DNA from: Bacteroidales bacterium
GTDB taxonomy: Bacteria > Bacteroidota > Bacteroidia > Bacteroidales > UBA3824
Assembly (NCBI GenBank): GCA_017530465.1
Contig: JAFXMJ010000027.1
Span: 1-17,132, forward strand
DNA length: 17,132 nt
Direction: 5' to 3'
Numbering within the stretch: the stretch's first letter is position 1; each line of letters starts with the position of its first letter. The notes beneath the pieces are model-generated. The model searched no databases and had not been told where the DNA came from. It worked only from the letters and a program-made list of their open reading frames with translations. The translations under genes were made by a program, and so were the position numbers. Shown here one piece after another: positions 13,575 to 17,132 of this stretch.

Positions 13575-15509
13575 ATGACATTAAAAAACTTGATAAAGCA
13601 CCCAATCGCGCAATACGCTGTCAACTACCTGATTACGTTTGCGCTATTTATGATTTGCAGGACAATTTTCATACTCGCCAATGGCAACATCTACGGCGAC
13701 ATAGAGCCGTCGCACTACCTGACGCTCTTCAAAGGCGGCACCAAATATGACTTTGCGGCAATATTCTACCTGACAGCGGTATCGTTTTTTATGATGATAA
13801 TGCCGTTCAGATTTGCGCTCAACGCCACATACAGGCGCGTCGCCAAATATTTTTTTCTGATTCCAGTTTCGATAGGCATCTTTGCCAACATCTTCGACGC
13901 GGCGTATTTCAGTTTCAACGGCAGGAGAACCAACTTCTCATTCTTCAGCGAGTTTAAGAACGAAAGCAACCTCGCCTCAATCTTTTTTGGCGGACTTGTT
14001 GACTATTGGTATCTCGCACTCGCGGCGGCTGCATTGATATTCGTACTTGTAAAATTCTACTACTCGCCCAAGGTAAGCGCAGACGACTTCCCTGCCAAAA
14101 GATATACGCTTAAAGTATTGCCAGCTACATTAATATGCATATACTTCTTTATGGCGGGGCTGCGCGGCAGTCTGTTCATTGACAACGACCACCGCCCTAT
14201 GAATATGAACAACGCCAACGAATACATCAAGAAAAGCAACGAATCCGCCATCGTGCTCAATACGCCATACTGCATACTGCGCACAATGGGCAAAATTTCG
14301 TTCACAAATCCAGAATATTTTGACGCCGACGAGCTGTCGCAAATATACACCCCTCTCCACCACCCCACCCCACACGGCGACTTCCGCAAGATGAACGTCG
14401 TCATACTGATTTTGGAGAGTTTTGGCAAGGAATATTCTGGGCTTTTCAATGGCAACGAGGGCTATACTCCGTTCCTTGATTCGCTTTACAGAGAGGGACT
14501 TACGTTCACCAATTCATTTGCAACGGGGCGCAAGTCCATTGATGCTATGCCGAGCATATTGGCGGGCATCCCCTACCTGACCGACCATTTTTTTATGGGC
14601 ATATACTCCAACAACAAGGTAAACAGCGTGGCGTCGCTATTGAAACAAAAAGGCTATTACTCAGCGTTTTACCACGGCGCGCCCAACGGCAGTATGGGAT
14701 TCCTGCATTTTTCGCGGTTGGCTGGTTTCGACGATTATTATGGATTGACAGAGTATTGCAACGACAAGAGTTTCAATGCGATGGACGATTTTGACGGACA
14801 TTGGGCGATATGGGACGAGGAATTTTTGCAATATTATGCCAAGAGCATGGGCGGAATACCGCAACCATTTGTAACAGCTTGTTTTACAGCTACCTCACAC
14901 AATCCATTCCGCATACCAGAACGATACAAGGAGCAATTTGAGGAAGGGCCTCTGCCTATCACCAAGTGCATACAGTACACCGACAATGCCATTAGGCAGT
15001 TTTTCAATCGGATGAAACAATACCCCTGGTATGAAAACACGCTTTTTGTAATCACCGCCGACCACACCAACCAAAACCTCAGCCGCGAATACACCACCGA
15101 CCGCAATGTGTTCAAAGTGCCGATTCTCTTTTACCAGCCCGGCGGCATCAAGAAAATGTCCGAAAAGCTATTTTGCCAGACCGACATCACGCCCACAATA
15201 TTGGATTTCCTCAATTACGACCAACCGTACATCGCCTTTGGCAATTCGTATTTCGACGACAGCGACACCACCGGCTACGTAATCAATTTTAGCGAGCCGC
15301 TGTATCAGATTTCCAAGGGCAAATATTTCCTGCAATTCGACGGCACGAAGGAGACCGGCTTTTACATCCCCGACGAAGACGTGATGCTCCAGAACAACCT
15401 CATCGGGCGTTTCCCCGACGAAGAATCCGCAATGCTCAAACTATTGAAGGCTGAAATACAACAATACCACGTGCGCATGATTGGGAACGACCTGACGGTG
15501 GCTCAGTGA
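13575..15509 (+). CDS. LtaS-like membrane sulfatase-fold transferase
   Basis: A 644-residue inner-membrane protein with five predicted helices (about 15-35, 60-78, 90-112, 144-163, 180-198) and a large extracytoplasmic sulfatase-fold domain (about 270-600). Family enzymes move phosphoglycerol or phosphoethanolamine from a phospholipid head group to glycans or lipids. Metal and catalytic positions can be matched to LtaS: Glu281 in LILES, Ser321 in ATGRKSIDAMPS at the nucleophile position (Thr in Staphylococcus LtaS), His442 in SHNPF, and Asp496-His497 in TADHT. The upstream in-frame TTG (13554) lies inside the promoter, so ATG 13575 is the start. In a Gram-negative host lipoteichoic acid is not expected, so the product is probably a modified periplasmic glycan, capsule or lipid. 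The gene has its own promoter and is separated by 91 bases from DUF4254. Family is firm, donor and acceptor unknown. Confidence 0.9.
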   Translation: MTLKNLIKHPIAQYAVNYLITFALFMICRTIFILANGNIYGDIEPSHYLTLFKGGTKYDFAAIFYLTAVSFFMMIMPFRFALNATYRRVAKYFFLIPVSIGIFANIFDAAYFSFNGRRTNFSFFSEFKNESNLASIFFGGLVDYWYLALAAAALIFVLVKFYYSPKVSADDFPAKRYTLKVLPATLICIYFFMAGLRGSLFIDNDHRPMNMNNANEYIKKSNESAIVLNTPYCILRTMGKISFTNPEYFDADELSQIYTPLHHPTPHGDFRKMNVVILILESFGKEYSGLFNGNEGYTPFLDSLYREGLTFTNSFATGRKSIDAMPSILAGIPYLTDHFFMGIYSNNKVNSVASLLKQKGYYSAFYHGAPNGSMGFLHFSRLAGFDDYYGLTEYCNDKSFNAMDDFDGHWAIWDEEFLQYYAKSMGGIPQPFVTACFTATSHNPFRIPERYKEQFEEGPLPITKCIQYTDNAIRQFFNRMKQYPWYENTLFVITADHTNQNLSREYTTDRNVFKVPILFYQPGGIKKMSEKLFCQTDITPTILDFLNYDQPYIAFGNSYFDDSDTTGYVINFSEPLYQISKGKYFLQFDGTKETGFYIPDEDVMLQNNLIGRFPDEESAMLKLLKAEIQQYHVRMIGNDLTVAQ

Positions 15510-15561
15510 CGGCAAAAGTTTTTTTTCGGCACATTATAATGATAATTACCAAAGATTTTAT

Positions 15562-15569
15562 TACATTTG
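15562..15569 (+). promoter_or_regulatory. -7 promoter box before the DUF4254 gene
   Basis: TACATTTG is a perfect TAnnTTTG box 31 bases before the ATG at 15601. No TTTG was found 19-21 bases upstream, so the promoter may be weak or activator-dependent. The intergenic stretch 15510-15561 has no convincing terminator. Confidence 0.45.
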
Positions 15570-15600
15570 CAACGTCAATACACAAAAAAACTATTACGAA

Positions 15601-16206
15601 ATGACACTCACACAGACATCCTGGAAAATATTTGAACAGGCGATAGCCGACTACCACAAGCACGACAATGTGGACACCCCCATCGCCAACCCATACGAAA
15701 CCAAGACCATCGAGTACTACCTCTATCTCAAAAACTGGATAGACACCGTGCAATGGCATCTCGAGGACATCATACGTGACCCGGAGATAGACCCCGTGGA
15801 GGCTCTCAAAATCAAACGCCGCATCGACAAGAGCAACCAAGACCGCACCGACCTCGTGGAGCTCATCGACAGCTACTTCCTCGACAGCAACAAGGACGTG
15901 AAGCCCGCAGCCGACGCCACCATCAACACAGAATCTCCGGCGTGGGCGATGGATCGCTACAGCATCCTCTCCCTCAAGATTTACCACATGAAGGAACAGG
16001 TGGAGCGTGGCGACACCACACCCGAGCACAAGGCGCAGTGCCAGAAGAAGCTCGACGTACTCCTCGAACAGAAAAAAGACCTCGCAACTGCCATAGACCA
16101 GCTGCTTGACGACATCCGCAGCGGCAAGAAATACATGAAGGTCTATAAGCAGATGAAGATGTACAACGACCCCAACCTCAATCCCGTACTTTACGGCACA
16201 AAATAA
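15601..16206 (+). CDS. DUF4254 protein
   Basis: A 201-residue hydrophilic, helical, probably cytoplasmic protein without signal peptide or membrane helix. The N-terminal region (W-K-I-F-E-Q-A-I-A-D-Y-H), the N-P-Y-x-x-x-T-I-E-Y-Y-L-Y-L-K-N-W-I-D-T-V-Q-W-H-x-E-D-I-I-R-D core (30-60), and the C-terminal Y-M-K-V-Y-K-Q-M-K-M-Y-N-D-P-N-L-N-P stretch are what I recognise as DUF4254. No catalytic motif is evident; function is unknown. Its stop codon overlaps the start of the glycosyltransferase gene as TAATG, so the two are translationally coupled. In Bacteroidota DUF4254 genes are commonly found beside GT9 glycosyltransferases, which suggests a role in lipopolysaccharide core synthesis; this link is from memory of genomic context. 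Confidence 0.85.
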   Translation: MTLTQTSWKIFEQAIADYHKHDNVDTPIANPYETKTIEYYLYLKNWIDTVQWHLEDIIRDPEIDPVEALKIKRRIDKSNQDRTDLVELIDSYFLDSNKDVKPAADATINTESPAWAMDRYSILSLKIYHMKEQVERGDTTPEHKAQCQKKLDVLLEQKKDLATAIDQLLDDIRSGKKYMKVYKQMKMYNDPNLNPVLYGTK

Positions 16207-17132
16207 TGGAAGTCAAAAGACTCTTGATCTCTCGCTTTTCGGCGATGGGCGACGTTGCGATGTGCCTGCCGGTAGTGTGGTCGTTGGCGCAAAAATACAA
16301 AGACTTGGAAATCATCTTCCTAAGCCGCAAAAATTTTGCACCGATGTTTGCCACCTGCCCTGGCAACGTGCGCTTTGTGGGCATTGACCTCAAAAAAGAC
16401 TACAAAGGCATCGCCGGGCTCAACCGCCTCTACAAGGAAATCCGCAATATGCGCGTGGACGCATACGCCGACTTCCACGACGTCCTGCGCACCAAATATC
16501 TGAGGTTCAGGAGTTTTTTTAGCTCAATCAAAACCATCAAAATCGACAAAGGCCGCTCCGACAAGAAACGCCTCGTCAAGAAAGGTGCAGACCAATGCGC
16601 ACCGCTCAGCACCACCATAGAGCGGTACGCCGATGTACTGCACAAGCTCGGATTTGATTTCACGATAGACTTTCAATCGATATTCACCGACAATACAATG
16701 CCGGAGGCGGTGGTCTCCGTAGCTGGTCAGAAAGACTGCAAATGGATAGGCATCGCGCCCTTCGCAGCCCACAAAGGCAAAATTCTGCCGCTTGACAAGA
16801 CCGAACTCCTCGTCAAATCGCTCTCCGAACAAGGCGCGAAGGTATTCCTATTTGGAGCGGGCGACAAGGAGAAGGCGATACTTGAAAATTGGCAACAGCA
16901 ATATCCAAACGTCATTAGCACGGCGGGCAGACTCGGCGGACTCACCAACGAACTCCTCCTCATCGCCAACCTCGACTGTATGGTCTCGATGGACAGCGCA
17001 AACATGCACCTTGCGTCGCTCGTCGGCACCCGCGTGGTAAGCGTATGGGGCGCAACTCACCCCGCCGCAGGATTCCTCGGATACGGGCAACAGGCATCCG
17101 ACATAGTGCAGACTCCCCTACCCTGCCGCCCC
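16206..17132 (+). CDS. Glycosyltransferase family 9, heptosyltransferase-like, 3' end missing
   Basis: The frame opened by ATG 16206 has no stop to the end of the window and gives 309 residues; family members are usually about 330-360 residues, so only the tail is lost. The N-terminus (L-L-I-S-R-F-S-A-M-G-D-V-A-M-C-L-P-V) is the GT9 acceptor-side signature, and the donor-side signature is S-M-D-S-A-N-M-H-L-A-S-L-V-G-T (261-275) followed by V-W-G-A-T-H-P (279-285). I-G-I-A-P-F-A-A-H-K-G-K (181-192) is the phosphate-binding loop region. Such enzymes transfer heptose or another sugar from an ADP- or nucleotide-activated donor to the lipopolysaccharide core on the cytoplasmic face of the inner membrane. 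The sugar cannot be deduced. Start codon overlaps the DUF4254 stop by one base, showing an operon. Family is certain. Confidence 0.92.
   Translation, partial: MEVKRLLISRFSAMGDVAMCLPVVWSLAQKYKDLEIIFLSRKNFAPMFATCPGNVRFVGIDLKKDYKGIAGLNRLYKEIRNMRVDAYADFHDVLRTKYLRFRSFFSSIKTIKIDKGRSDKKRLVKKGADQCAPLSTTIERYADVLHKLGFDFTIDFQSIFTDNTMPEAVVSVAGQKDCKWIGIAPFAAHKGKILPLDKTELLVKSLSEQGAKVFLFGAGDKEKAILENWQQQYPNVISTAGRLGGLTNELLLIANLDCMVSMDSANMHLASLVGTRVVSVWGATHPAAGFLGYGQQASDIVQTPLPCRP

Noticed and set aside
15436..16029. 197-residue minus-strand frame
   Set aside because: Antisense to the DUF4254 gene and the end of the LtaS-like gene; composition is rich in V, H and D as expected from the complement of real codons.
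1..17132. tRNA, rRNA, riboswitch, CRISPR, insertion sequence or integrase
   Set aside because: Looked for and not found: no regularly spaced repeats, no terminal inverted repeats flanking a transposase, no tRNA-like cloverleaf recognised by eye.

Overview
This is an accessory-to-ordinary chromosomal stretch from a member of the Bacteroidota, most probably order Bacteroidales. The evidence is the promoter type (TTTG, 19-20 bases, TAnnTTTG), weak or absent Shine-Dalgarno sequences, and gene families typical of that phylum: TPR-SpoIIE phosphatases, a FadL-like barrel protein, a DUF4783-like protein, DUF4254 next to a GT9 glycosyltransferase, and gmd. No RNA genes, insertion sequences, integrases or CRISPR arrays were seen.

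Layout. 1-446: 3' end of gmd (GDP-mannose 4,6-dehydratase), closed by a strong terminator. 606-4594 (+): two tandem, paralogous membrane proteins made of TPRs, a membrane helix and a SpoIIE/PP2C-type phosphatase domain. The first copy is split by a -1 frameshift at an A6 run and has altered catalytic motifs; the second is intact. 4603-8153 (-): a convergent two-gene unit, a Cache-HAMP-GAF-PAS-like sensor with no recognisable output domain, overlapping by 10 bases an LPLAT-type acyltransferase gene. 8304-9016 (-): a HEPN/MNT toxin-antitoxin pair in AT-richer DNA. 9047-11914 (-): a FadL/OMPP1-like outer-membrane protein and, upstream of it, a serine- and tyrosine-rich low-complexity lipoprotein. 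12073-13422 (-): nadC and a small exported DUF4783-like protein. 13575-15509 (+): an LtaS-like membrane sulfatase-fold transferase. 15601-17132 (+): DUF4254 protein and a heptosyltransferase-like GT9 glycosyltransferase that runs off the window.

How the parts may work together. The sensor and the two phosphatases lie tail to tail and look like pieces of one signalling module: a periplasmic ligand sensor with GAF and PAS-like domains but no output, and two TPR-anchored phosphatases without an obvious sensor domain. Their targets (STAS or anti-sigma proteins) are not in the window, so this is inference. The acyltransferase, LtaS-like enzyme, GT9 and gmd all point to envelope lipid and glycan synthesis, but they sit in separate transcription units. 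The HEPN/MNT pair is the clearest candidate for a recently acquired defence or addiction module.

Limits: all calls come from reading translated sequence and motifs by eye. No database search, structure prediction or codon statistics were run.
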